Source of the DNA: Bemisia tabaci
Lineage: Eukaryota; Arthropoda; Insecta; Hemiptera; Aleyrodidae
Length of the DNA stretch: 64,000 nucleotides
NCBI RefSeq assembly: GCF_918797505.1
Contig: NC_092793.1
Location: 69,311,660 to 69,375,659 of the forward strand
Direction of reading: 5' to 3'
Shown here: positions 48,401 through 54,264 of the stretch, piece by piece
How the letters are laid out: each line of letters starts with the position of its first letter
How positions within the stretch are numbered: position 1 is the stretch's first letter
The notes under the pieces: model-generated
What the model saw: only the letters and a program-made list of their open reading frames with translations
What the model was told of the DNA's origin: nothing
The model's database searches: none
Program-made: the position numbers and the translations under genes

Positions 48401-48599
48401 TGTATGCCTTGGTATGACCTAGGTGAATTTTCTCTCTATTCATGATTAGTGGATTTCAAAAGTAAGAAAGAAGTTAATTGATCCCCCACACTGTTTTGCC
48501 TATCTAAGTATCAGAGAAAAACACACTGACTAGGAAATGAAAAATACTTACAACTTCAGAGTAGCTCCTCTTGAGTTTCGATCGGTCTATTCTGCCCAT
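505..48599 (-). CDS. HUWE1: HUWE1 E3 ubiquitin ligase, N-terminal ~3054 residues (3' part beyond left edge)
   Basis: Giant HECT-type E3 ubiquitin ligase of cytosol and nucleus; in animals it ubiquitinates many substrates, including unassembled and DNA-bound proteins. Forty-seven coding exons on the minus strand, all with AG acceptors and GT donors, keep one reading frame for 9162 nt. The start is [12 protein letters not shown] at 48599, collinear with the animal HUWE1 start, with A at -3 and G at +4. Order: DUF908 region (exons 3-8), DUF913 region (exons 9-13), helical segments, WWE domain (exon 25, residues about 1612-1667), acidic and Ser/Pro/Ala-rich middle (exons 34-44), three UBM motifs (exons 44-46), then a conserved helical segment (exon 47). 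The HECT domain and last roughly 1000 or more residues lie left of position 1, so catalytic residues cannot be checked. UBA and UIM are not recognisable. Exon coordinates are in the five block entries. Identity rests on recalled family sequence, not a search. Confidence 0.97.
1096..1328. repeat. inverted-repeat element with 49-bp arms
   Basis: Arms 1096-1144 and 1280-1328 are reverse complements over 49 bp with one mismatch, for example GCAAGAAAAAAGATATATTT on the left. The 135-bp centre has no ORF. It lies in the HUWE1 intron between exons 46 and 47 and resembles a small foldback or MITE. I could not find a clear target duplication. Confidence 0.6.
3059..3476. mobile_element. hAT-type non-autonomous element (degenerate)
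   Basis: The right end, read inward, is TAGGGCTGTGCGAACACTC, a typical hAT terminus; the left end is the decayed AAGAGCTGTACAAGCC. Both ends continue into GAGCT/CGAGC-rich subterminal sequence. Possible 8-bp target duplication GTACTTTG/CTAATCTG matches at only 5 of 8 positions. There is no transposase ORF. It sits in the intron between exons 44 and 45. Confidence 0.5.
4097..5548 (-). other. HUWE1 intron (exons 43/44)
   Basis: No conserved ORF. Around 4757-4870 there is a decayed relative of the MITE at 51861-52095 (shared run GTATGACAGGAAGTC). Otherwise nothing recognised. Confidence 0.4.
6155..6696. mobile_element. hAT-type MITE with TAGACCTGTGC ends
   Basis: Perfect 11-bp terminal inverted repeats (TAGACCTGTGC / GCACAGGTCTA), then repeated TAATCGTAATCG-like subterminal motifs at both ends. 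Flanking 8-mers AAAATAAC and AGAATCAC agree at 6 of 8 positions, as expected for an old hAT 8-bp target duplication. No transposase is encoded. It lies in the intron between HUWE1 exons 42 and 43. Confidence 0.75.
6745..7835. mobile_element. hAT-type non-autonomous element with TAGAGTTGGGCCG ends
   Basis: Perfect 13-bp terminal inverted repeats (TAGAGTTGGGCCG / CGGCCCAACTCTA) flanked by 8-bp duplications GTTTTAGC / GTTCTAGC (7 of 8). Both ends carry many copies of TATCCGG and GGCCGGATA, likely transposase-binding subterminal repeats. The 1.09-kb interior has ORFs up to 116 codons but nothing like a hAT transposase. It is only 48 bp from the preceding hAT element. Confidence 0.85.
9697..10192. 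mobile_element. MITE family A, full-length copy
   Basis: Imperfect terminal inverted repeats of about 80 bp starting GAATTTAAGCATT on the left and its complement AATGCTTAAATT on the right. Related sequence occurs at 24633-24870, 31255-31765 and, in the opposite orientation, 47747-48170. No ORF of note. Intronic in HUWE1. Confidence 0.65.
11808..11975. mobile_element. small mariner-like MITE
   Basis: The right end, read inward, is TACAGTCAGACCTCACTGAG; the left end AGTAAACCTCACTGAGGCAG is its diverged counterpart. The short interior lacks an ORF. TACAGTCAGACCTC-type ends with a TA junction suggest a Tc1/mariner (pogo-like) relative. It lies beside exon 37. Confidence 0.5.
13432..13620. repeat. 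decayed copy of the 51861 MITE family
   Basis: Shares AATAAAGTATGACA plus flanking bases with the element at 51861-52095, together with an AACGTTACAG-like stretch. Ends are no longer clear. Intronic between HUWE1 exons 34 and 35. Confidence 0.35.
13717..13947. mobile_element. TIR element of about 230 bp
   Basis: Inverted ends GGATACGCCCACAGATAACC on the left and GGTTATCTGCGGGCGTATAC on the right, extending about 45 bp inward with mismatches. The left outermost bases have diverged. The interior lacks an ORF. Probable mariner-like MITE in the intron between exons 34 and 35. Confidence 0.55.
15671..16832. mobile_element. solo LTR of an LTR retrotransposon
   Basis: A 1162-bp block begins TGTGATGACC and ends GGTCGCCACA. 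These are inverted ends matching at 8 of 10 positions with the TG...CA dinucleotides of LTRs. It is flanked by a perfect 4-bp duplication GAGT (15667-15670 and 16833-16836). The left 250 bp are CpG-rich and unlike the surrounding intron. The right part is pyrimidine-rich and holds the Y-shaped array. No gag or pol reading frame is present, as expected after LTR-LTR recombination. Orientation is open: two AATAAA signals read on the minus strand (16092-16097 and near 16122). It is inserted between HUWE1 exons 31 and 32, whose splice sites are intact. Confidence 0.75.
16307..16727. repeat. five tandem Y-shaped (three-stem) inverted-repeat units
   Basis: Units at about 16307-16370, 16404-16464, 16485-16554, 16583-16643 and 16663-16727. 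Each has a closing stem, a first hairpin (for example TACGG-tctgg-CCGTA, with CAAGA/TCTTG below it) and a second hairpin (GACTGG-tctgg-CCAGTC or GATTGG-tctgg-CCAATC). Closing stems differ in sequence yet pair: CTTTGAAAGG/CCTTTCAAAG in unit 3 and GAACAAACGC/GCGTTTGTTC in unit 5. Spacers are pyrimidine-rich. A further hairpin (ATCCCCC/GGGGGAT) follows near 16760-16790. The array lies inside the LTR. Confidence 0.85.
18582..19621 (-). other. HUWE1 intron (exons 28/29), nothing recognised
   Basis: AT-rich. Short ORFs on both strands look random. I see no inverted-repeat element here. Confidence 0.5.
19904..20174. mobile_element. hAT-like MITE with CAGGGTTACCACAG ends
   Basis: Ends CAGGGTTACCACAG (left) and CTGTGGCAATCCTG (right) are inverted relatives. 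The interior is full of CCCTGACATTTTCC-like runs. A fragment of the same family with the same right end lies at 30484-30590. CAGGG termini fit the hAT group, but no 8-bp target duplication is visible. Confidence 0.6.
21513..22166. mobile_element. 654-bp element with ~175-bp terminal inverted repeats
   Basis: Arms of about 175 bp at each end are almost identical reverse complements, including GGGCCTGTTGCATGCAAGAG near the ends. The element is flanked by perfect TTGACA direct repeats at 21507-21512 and 22167-22172. The roughly 280-bp centre has no transposase. It is probably a recent insertion into the intron between HUWE1 exons 25 and 26. The superfamily is not clear: a 6-bp duplication is unusual for the common insect groups. 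Confidence 0.85.
24633..24870. repeat. MITE family A, partial copy
   Basis: GAGAATTTAAGCATTATGAT and the following 100 bp match the left end of the element at 9697-10192, with point changes. The far end is not clear. Intronic between exons 21 and 22. Confidence 0.45.
27676..27703. repeat. poly(T) tract, 28 bp
   Basis: Uninterrupted T run on the plus strand (A run in the HUWE1 transcript), in the intron between exons 17 and 18. Confidence 0.9.
28091..28212. repeat. minisatellite, four copies of a ~31-bp hairpin unit
   Basis: Copies start at 28091, 28122, 28152 and 28183. The unit is ACAATTCACAGGGGG then TGTGAATGGTGTATA. Within the first three copies ATTCACA pairs with TGTGAAT around a G-rich loop; the fourth is broken. 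The array ends 43 bp from the donor side of exon 16 (28255), so it is near the start of that intron. Confidence 0.9.
29118..29523. mobile_element. CpG-rich TIR element with TTAGGG ends
   Basis: Left end TTAGGGTGGCCTAAAACGGC and right end complement TTAGGGGTCCTCGAAAACG share spaced identities for about 35 bp (GTTTGAACCG in both). The interior is CpG-rich and unlike the intron. Flanks are A-rich, so the target duplication is unreadable. Termini recall TTAA-inserting groups, but that is a guess. Confidence 0.5.
30484..30590. repeat. fragment of the CAGGG hAT-like MITE
   Basis: Matches the right 105 bp of the element at 19904-20174, ending CCGTGGCAATCCTG; the left part is missing. Intronic between HUWE1 exons 14 and 15. 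Confidence 0.6.
31255..31765. mobile_element. MITE family A, second full-length copy (diverged)
   Basis: Starts ATTCAAGCATTCTGATTTAA and ends TTAGAATGCTTAAATTTG, inverted relatives of each other and of the 9697-10192 ends. The interior shares short runs such as GGCAGGCT with the other copies. It lies in the intron between exons 13 and 14. Confidence 0.5.
32545..33110. other. CpG-rich intronic island with five strong hairpins
   Basis: Against the AT-rich intron this block is CpG-rich. It contains TCAGCCC-TTCG-GGGCTGA (32750-32767), GAGTTGG/CCAACTC (32836-32856), GGGAC-tccg-GTCCC (32897-32910), CACGT/ACGTG (32951-32963) and GAAGAG-ttg-CTCTTC (32976-32990). Its edges share a weak inverted repeat (AAAGTTTTGAAACTTGCTG near 32609 against AAAGCTTTGAACTTTGCTG reversed near 33040). 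ORFs are short and unrecognised. It could be a decayed mobile element or a structured RNA; I cannot tell which. Confidence 0.4.
33171..33622. mobile_element. mariner-like MITE with GAGTCCCTTTA ends
   Basis: Inverted ends: GAGTCCCTTTACACCCAGAG on the left; on the right, read inward, GAGTCCCTTTATCCCCAGAG. Homology continues for about 37 bp. A TA dinucleotide flanks both sides (33169-33170 and 33623-33624), as in Tc1/mariner insertions. The interior has no transposase. Confidence 0.75.
34607..34923. mobile_element. mariner-like MITE with AAGCGTATTTTCGTT ends
   Basis: Inverted ends AAGCGTATTTTCGTT, extended by ATGATCGGTC and more for about 38 bp, with TA on both outer sides. A short internal hairpin (AATCCT/AGGATT) is present. 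No transposase. Intron between HUWE1 exons 11 and 12. Confidence 0.7.
35614..36349 (-). other. HUWE1 intron (exons 10/11), nothing recognised
   Basis: Short ORFs on both strands, no convincing repeat structure and no conserved coding signal. Confidence 0.45.
37650..37681 (+). other. G-quadruplex-type sequence
   Basis: Four G runs (5, 5, 3 and 3 bases) separated by 4-, 5- and 7-base loops of the type TATT, TTATT and TGTTATT. This satisfies the usual G3+ / loop 1-7 pattern on the plus strand, that is, the non-template side of HUWE1 read as C-rich RNA. Confidence 0.6.
37780..37866. repeat. cluster of three GC-rich perfect hairpins with GCTTCGC apex
   Basis: Hairpin 1: AAAAACCGGCGC (37780-37791) pairs with GCGCCGGTTTTT (37805-37816). 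Hairpin 2: TTGGGGGGG pairs with CCCCCCCAA around CTTCG (37816-37838). Hairpin 3: CGCGCG pairs with CGCGCG around CTTCG (37850-37866). All three have GCTTCGC at or around the apex. Composition is extreme for this AT-rich intron. Function unknown. Confidence 0.85.
38296..38443. repeat. minisatellite, 45-bp unit, ~3.3 copies
   Basis: Unit starts GACCCACTGTGCGACGA at 38296, 38341, 38386 and 38430 (last copy partial). Copies differ at several positions in the second half. Confidence 0.9.
38812..38873. repeat. (CATA/TACA)n microsatellite
   Basis: Alternating CATACATA and TATATACA runs of about 60 bp. Such tails are also common at retroelement 3' ends. Confidence 0.9.
39377..39415. repeat. poly(A) tract, 39 bp, next to HUWE1 exon 8 donor
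   Basis: Thirty-nine A on the plus strand, so U39 in the HUWE1 pre-mRNA. It starts about 9 nt after the 5' splice site of exon 8 (exon ends at 39425, donor GTGAG). Confidence 0.9.
39629..40024. repeat. decayed copy of the 58545 hairpin element
   Basis: Shares ATAGAGGTGGACTCTCAGCA, AGGCACCATCAT, GCTAATACATTAGCA and AGCAACCCTGCTAATGTATT with the element at 58545-59061, in the same order and with the same inverted symmetry (loop near 39780). Many substitutions. Intron between HUWE1 exons 7 and 8. Confidence 0.65.
41029..41941 (-). other. HUWE1 intron (exons 6/7), nothing recognised
   Basis: AT-rich; ORFs below 80 codons and unconserved. No clear inverted or tandem repeats. Confidence 0.45.
42217..43331 (-). 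other. HUWE1 intron (exons 5/6)
   Basis: Contains two T-rich runs around 42765-42795. Otherwise there are only short, unconserved ORFs. Confidence 0.45.
44640..45225. repeat. direct repeat pair in the HUWE1 intron between exons 4 and 5
   Basis: AGTTCAAATAGTTGCTCG near 44646 recurs near 45110, followed in both by TTCATTTT and later by an ATCACAATATCCTGAGAA / ATCATAATATCCGGAGAA pair. The two copies are about 465 bp apart and partly diverged. Remnant of a local duplication or of a repeated element. Confidence 0.5.
46647..47043. mobile_element. MITE with ~80-bp inverted ends
   Basis: Ends ATTGGTGTGTGGAATTTAGC (left) and ATTGGTATGTGGAGTGTAGC (right, read inward). Both continue AAGTGCTAGAAATAATGTAA and on for about 80 bp with few changes. 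No ORF. Intron between HUWE1 exons 2 and 3. Target duplication unclear. Confidence 0.7.
47518..48551 (-). other. HUWE1 intron (exons 1/2) with a MITE family A copy
   Basis: 47747-48170 matches the element at 9697-10192 in the opposite orientation (shared CTACAACAGTTTT, GCAGGCTTCTCA and TCCTGTGTTGTTC). A TAA microsatellite lies at 48237-48256. Nothing else seen. Confidence 0.5.
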
Positions 48600-48645
48600 T
48601 GTTGTCTTCACTTACTACTTAACATCATGGCTCTGACATTTATGC
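48600..48645 (-). other. HUWE1: HUWE1 5' leader next to the start codon
   Basis: Minus-strand sequence from a good acceptor (tttttttgtctcag, ending at 48646) to the ATG at 48599. It carries two tiny upstream ORFs: ATG at 48639 (four codons then TGA) and tandem ATGs at 48628 (six codons then TGA at 48608). Both are out of frame with HUWE1. The acceptor implies at least one non-coding exon further upstream. Confidence 0.6.
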
Positions 48646-50985
48646 CTGAGACAAAAAAAAGGAAAAGAAAAAATGAGTAACAAATAGGAATAGCTTCCGC
48701 AACCATCTTTTTAAAAATGAAAGTTTAAAAGGGTCAAATTTTTCAGAGGAGCTAAGTTTGCTACATGAACAATTCTATTGAATATTGAATGAGCAAATTT
48801 TAGAAATCTATGATAGATCTTTTCGTGAGAAGGAGGCTAGGAGTGCTGGTGGAAAAATCTGATGAAATAGCTACTGTCTGGGTGGAAGATAAGGATTTTG
48901 AATAAGAATATATACCTACTACTTAATTTGAATTCTCAAGCACTAATCACAGGGAACAGGCATTTATTTTCTAAAGCAACATTCTATTTGTTTTAAGTGC
49001 GTAAAAAAGCCTAAGTATTAGAAAACTACTAAGTATTTAAAAAAAAAAAAAATTAAAACGGTAGCAAAAGTTTTTTAAGAATTTTTAGCTTGAATGACAA
49101 CCTTGAGAATTTTGTTGTTTCAGGGAGCGGGATTTTTAGGTTCCCAACTTGGTAACACTGCCCAAGGCAGAAATTTTTCACCTCTTTGCCACTTATAGAG
49201 GCATATTTAAGACACTTAACAAGTATACATTTTTTTTTTTTCACCATTGAAATGGTCATTACCTCCAAAGTTGTGAAGGGTTTCTTCCTTGGTGAGGATT
49301 AATTCCATGCATGACAAGAACAGAGGTAGAAGAAATTACCATCCAACCTACTGGTGGTTCCCTAAAAATTCAAATGAATTCTCGAACACTAAAATGAGCT
49401 CATAATTAAGCTTTCAAGGACAGAATTAAACTAGGTGTAGCTTAGCAGGCTTGTGCACAATATGATTTACCGCATTGGCAGGGTAATGCCAGGACATTGT
49501 CTAAACGTTAAAAAGTATAGCACTGGGTTGAATTTAAACGAAAAGCACAACTTTGACACAATCCAATGGTAAATGATGATGAATACCACTCAACACTGAA
49601 AGTAGAGAGGTATTTAACGAAAAGTAATCACTATTACATAAATAGGTATTCCACAGGGGACAAAAGAAGAGAACTTCACCAAAATAGGTTCTTCCTTTGT
49701 TCAAAATGATAAATACTCTAAAATGGAAGGATCTTGCAGAGCATAGAATTACTTTTAACTTCTTAATTGATTAAAATCAGTAAAAACAAATAAAATTAGT
49801 TTTTTGGAATGTGCTCATTGAAGGAGAATCCATAGTTACAGGTCTAGACAACTAAGCATCCACTAATTAACCCTAAATCATTTGTTAACTCAATTGTTAT
49901 GTTTAAAGTTACTAATAGAAATGCAATAAGATGAGTGAGAAACATTCTTGTAAAGAATGCAGCTGTGCGTTTGAGGTTCTGACATTTCGTGACATATAAT
50001 TTCGACAATACATTATCAATTATCAGATGTGAAGAAGCTCCAATTTCTAAAGGAAAAATAAAGCAATACTATTCGAAAGGGTAGTGAATTGATACTTTAG
50101 AAAGGTTAGGAGTGTTCAGGACTGGGGCATGGAGCCTTATGAGACTAGACGCTGACTTTTGAACATTCAGGTTAACAGCATCATTCCCTGCGGCCAGTTA
50201 GCAGTTCGAGAGGTCAGTTATATTTACAACATACACGCATAGGGACAAACACATGGAACGATGAGGGGTAAACATTTGATATAATAGATAGCAGAATAAT
50301 AAAATGATGTGAGACTAGAAAGATTTTCATGAAAGGAAACAGAGGAAAAGATCACAATAAGTTTTACCCTTCATGACAAACAAGTTCCATTCATAGTTAT
50401 GGATAATATGTTCATTAGATACCTAGGCAATATGTGCACTTTACTTTAGATCTTAAAATAACGGAAAATCATGTTGAAAAACCGACGGTAAATTTACCAA
50501 AAGGTCACAGATATTTAGTGGTGGTAAGTTTAGAATTTCATGATGGGGCAGTCGAAAAATGTGAAAACTTCCTTCACAATCAACAGACTGGAGAAAACAC
50601 TCATGAGAGCATTACAAAACTCCAACTTACACAAAGGAGTTAAGGAAAAAGAAGAGTTCAATACTTCGGTATGATAAATAAGTGTGTAATTGGAAATAAT
50701 GTGATAAAGTAGCTGTGCACCATTCGGAATTTCTAATAATGAGCTTATGATTTTACCAGTTCTAACTTACAAAACACAAAACTAGGTTTGTTGTTAACAC
50801 GACATGGAAGCCATGTTGATTATCATAATCATGGATGACGATGATATGTAAGGGCACAGAAAAGGAAGGGGAGGATGCTGTGCTAGGATTTGGTCCCAGT
50901 GATAAAGTTGGGGTTGAGATGGATTTCAAGAAAAATGCGAACAAAAAGTTAAGTCACAGTGCAGGTAAAATCACAAAGAACTTAC
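48646..50985 (-). other. probable 5' intron of HUWE1, no other feature seen
   Basis: AT-rich, with an A tract near 49040 and no conserved ORF on either strand. If the candidate 5' exon at 50986-51074 is real, this is the intron between it and the leader. I recognise no transposon here. Confidence 0.35.
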
Positions 50986-51074
50986 TGTGGTAGCAGAGGA
51001 AAACGGAGTGAATCACCCTCGTCCACAGGGTGCAGCCAAATCACTTCATCTCTTGGACGGCATGGAAATGTCGC
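50986..51074 (-). other. candidate non-coding 5' exon of HUWE1
   Basis: An 89-base block bounded on the minus strand by an acceptor (atatag) and a strong donor (GTAAGTT). It lies 2.3 kb upstream of the leader acceptor at 48646. It contains one short ORF (MPSKR then stop) and no longer reading frame. It is proposed only from splice-site fit and position; transcript data would decide. Confidence 0.3.
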
Positions 51075-51450
51075 CTATATGATAGAAATAATGATCAAAA
51101 AATGATGAACCAGGCTAAGGGAATCAACGGAGATTTAACACGATAATAAACGCTCTACTGATAATGATAAAATTGAAAATGAAACTGACGACCCACAGAG
51201 ACGGAGTTGTGAATTGAATAGTCGATGTTGCGTATACTACACAGAGAATGCGAAGTAGATAGACAACCTCTGAGCGTCAGCACTAGTGACGCCTTGAATT
51301 TAGGCATTTTGCTAGGCGGGGTGAACGTGTCAAACAACAGAAATAGCGCGAAATTTCAAATTGACGCGAAGGATTTACACAGAATATTAAAAATTTCCGT
51401 GAAACAAGTTATGGAATTATACAAGGCACGAGACCTTGACGTTTAAGAAA
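51075..51450 (-). promoter_or_regulatory. candidate HUWE1 promoter / first non-coding exon
   Basis: This block, 2.5-2.9 kb upstream of the HUWE1 start codon, has more CpG dinucleotides than its AT-rich surroundings (for example GACGCC, GCGAAATT, GACGCGAAGG between 51270 and 51380). Its short ORFs on both strands resemble nothing. Position upstream of the 5' exon candidate and base composition suggest the transcription start region. No TATA box or initiator was convincing. Confidence 0.25.
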
Positions 51451-54050
51451 AATAATAAAAATGAAGCACTCATTTCAGGAATAGAATATTGTTGGCCCAA
51501 GATGTGTCAAGTCGAGATGTGCATCTTTGTTGCAACATTTAAAAATATCAAATTGCATTTCATTCATTATAGAGTCAACCAAATTATCTGCTTGAACTTC
51601 TCTGAGATATTTTTTGAAGAACGAAGAATAATTTAAAGTTAACAATTTAAAGACTGGAAAATATAATTTTTTTTTCCCTTGTGGAAGAATATGGAACATG
51701 AGCAGAGACTTGTAACACTCGCAATATCAGAATCAGAGTACGTCAACAAAAGTCTTTTATAAACAATTCTTCTTACTGAGGAACACGAATCAAAGCAATT
51801 AGAAACCTTGCTGGGGTTAATCGCATGTAAGCCTTGATATTTATGTATTTTGACAGCTTAAGTCCGCAACCACGGATCTCGTTTGCAGCGTTAGAAAATC
51901 TCCTCCTCTTTGTTATTTTTTTAAAGGAGAAAAAATTGACATCATTCCCTAAAGTTTTTGCAGAATTTTCTTTGCACAGTGAAGAAAAATCACGGCAGTT
52001 TCAATTGAAAAATTACCGTCCAGTAGTTCACCGTTTAAAAAATAAAGTATGACAAAAAGTCTGCAACGTTACGAACCAAGATGTGGTTGCAGACTTAGGT
52101 AGGTACACCTTCGATTTATTTTTTTTTTATGTAAGTTGAAAATGAGTGATAAATATGGGTGAAATTATGTTTGTATCATATTGAGAGAAATCCGAGTACT
52201 TATCATGGTTGGTTTGATATAAATTTCCCAGTCATCAGAAACGACTGATGTTTACAGACAAAATTTGTCCATAAAACTGATAGTGTTATATCTGTCAGGG
52301 AGCCAAAGCAAACTCAAGAAATAATCACCTCTAAACCTCTTTAAATAGGACTTAGGTAGGTACTTTGACAGGTAGAGGTACATGAGTATTATTCCAGAGC
52401 TATTTATAATTACCCTGACTTTTCTCCAGTGCCTATGTACGTGAGGTTAATATTCTGTAATATGGTGAAATACCTTCTATTCAATACTAAATTTAAGTAT
52501 AAAAAATTAAATAAAAAATACATCATATTGATAAATATTTTCTGAAATACTAATTTCAGAATGAGGATCTAACTAAAGTTTGGAAATGATTCAAATATTT
52601 TAGTCAAAAGTACAAAATATCTGAGATGAGCAGAGATTTTCTACGTATACAAAGCTTGACTTCCTCAGGTCCAAGTCTAAGAGGGTCACGCAGTTGCCCT
52701 GTAATGTGAAATCAAAGTTTTCACAGTGGATGAAAATTGCGTAAGGTAAATTGTGTGGTTCCAAGGATATACATGGACTGAGATAAGAAAACAAAACTGT
52801 AATCGCCTAAGCACTCTCTGCTTCCCTCACAAAGGGAAAAACCCTCATTGGATATCTGTTTCCAAACCTTTCTGGAAGCCCCATCTCCTCTGGGTCGACT
52901 TCTAATTCCATTCATATGAATACGGTTTTAGCTCTTAGTTTGTTAAACTTGTTCCACCTAAATTTTAATTTGATCTGGTTGTCAGCTTAATAACCCCCAA
53001 TATTTCTTTTTGCTTGCACAGTTTTCTTGCTATCAATTTCTGACACAAACTTTCAAGTACTGATTGAGTGATGATGATACTTATTCACGAGTTTCTTGAG
53101 GGCACTAACACTGTATTGCTTCCATAGAATAAAAGTGAGGATTCATTTGGAATAACCCAATACTCTTCTCCCACATGTATGAGTCAAGAACCATACTTAG
53201 GTAATGTCTTATTAGATTAAAATGAACATGAAGCTAAATGAACGCCCCCCCCCCCCCCCCAAAAAAAAAAAAACCTTAACTGTATTGGGTAGTTTGATTG
53301 CTTCAGAGAATTACTATTAAAATAAGGATAGACCAAGTGAGAGACTAACACATGTTTTTAAGATAATGTTCAAGGAGGAGACTTGTACTTGTTTTTGGGT
53401 ACATAATTTTTTCTTCTATTTACAAAGATAATAAATTGGGTTGCTTCATGTCATGTTCAATAAAATGAAATCAGAACAAAAGGAAAGAAAGAAAAAAATC
53501 CATGCAGTAAGGAACACTCATCCTTGCATTAAAAAAGACAAAGAATACAAAACAGGAAATTCATTTAATCATCTAAAGAGAAAAATCACAAACTAGAAAT
53601 TATTCTCTCCATGAAAGGTGGAGGGAATTGTAGTAAAATGTGTATGTATCATAGCCATTATTTGATGAAAAAAAGAATATTTTCCCTAAACAAAATTGTC
53701 ATCATATTAACTATGTACAAAAAGAAAGACAGAAATAAAAGGAATAAATCAATTAGAACTGTAAAACAAACAAAATATGAAGAGTTAACAAGTGAAGTCG
53801 TATTTTGGCTCAATTTAATTTGGTATTACTTTCAGTTTTTTGAACCGTTCATCTTTGATTTAAAAACAAACATAAATAATTTTTCTGAAAAGAACAAAGA
53901 TATCTTCCAGTTCCTCCCTCTTCCTATTTTTTGCTAGTATAAACATGAAAAAATTACAAAAAGAAAACAAAGAGAGAGGAAGATAATTTCTATTGGCAAT
54001 TAAAACTACAGCTAACTTCACTTTAATCTGCAACAATTAAAAGATTATTT
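51451..54050. other. spacer between HUWE1 and RMND5
   Basis: AT-rich. It contains one MITE (51861-52095) and a C17/A12 homopolymer junction near 53247. ORFs on both strands are short, unlike any family I know, and have no neighbouring exons. Nothing else is supported. Confidence 0.5.
51861..52095. mobile_element. mariner-like MITE with AGTCYGCAACCAC ends
   Basis: Ends AGTCCGCAACCAC and AGTCTGCAACCAC (right end read inward), each next to a TA. The inner sequence has a second inverted layer (GCAGCGTTA / GTAACGTTGCAGAC). Relatives occur near 4757-4870 and 13432-13620. No transposase. Confidence 0.65.
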
Positions 54051-54056
54051 TTTATT
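54051..54056 (-). other. candidate polyadenylation signal of RMND5
   Basis: AATAAA on the minus strand, 209 bases past the RMND5 stop codon. It is the nearest perfect hexamer I noticed downstream, so the transcript probably ends near 54030. Other AT-rich variants further on cannot be excluded. Confidence 0.4.
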
Positions 54057-54264
54057 CGTGTTTTACTTGAAACATAATCGTACAATGAGTGAGAAAATTG
54101 TCCATTCCATCACTGTAGAACTTACTAAATATTCATACCACTATCAAAGCACCTTAATAATATTATTCACAGTATGTACACTGAATAGTTTTTAGGAAGA
54201 GTTTGACTCAACACAAATCAAATCTTGAAAAAATATGTTTACAAAAACATGAAAAAGAATTGGT

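Larger units (their letters stand above)
33700..48599 (-). other. HUWE1: HUWE1 coding exons 1-13: DUF908 and DUF913 armadillo-like region
   Basis: Exons, in transcription order with low..high coordinates: 1 48552..48599, 2 47296..47517, 3 45607..45846, 4 45255..45314, 5 43332..43529, 6 41942..42216, 7 40761..41028, 8 39425..39526, 9 37127..37238, 10 36350..36681, 11 35344..35613, 12 34268..34516, 13 33700..33876. Recognisable conserved runs include [19 protein letters not shown] (exon 2), [13 protein letters not shown] (exon 3), [10 protein letters not shown] and [15 protein letters not shown] (exon 7), [18 protein letters not shown] (exon 10) and [17 protein letters not shown] (exon 11). They belong to the superhelical armadillo-like N-terminus that forms part of the HUWE1 ring scaffold. 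Exon 12 carries an acidic, Ser-rich insert ([16 protein letters not shown]). Introns are mostly phase 0. Confidence 0.95.

Noticed and set aside
53611..53937. 108-codon plus-strand ORF between the genes
   Set aside because: AT-rich random-looking peptide, no family resemblance, no promoter or splice context.
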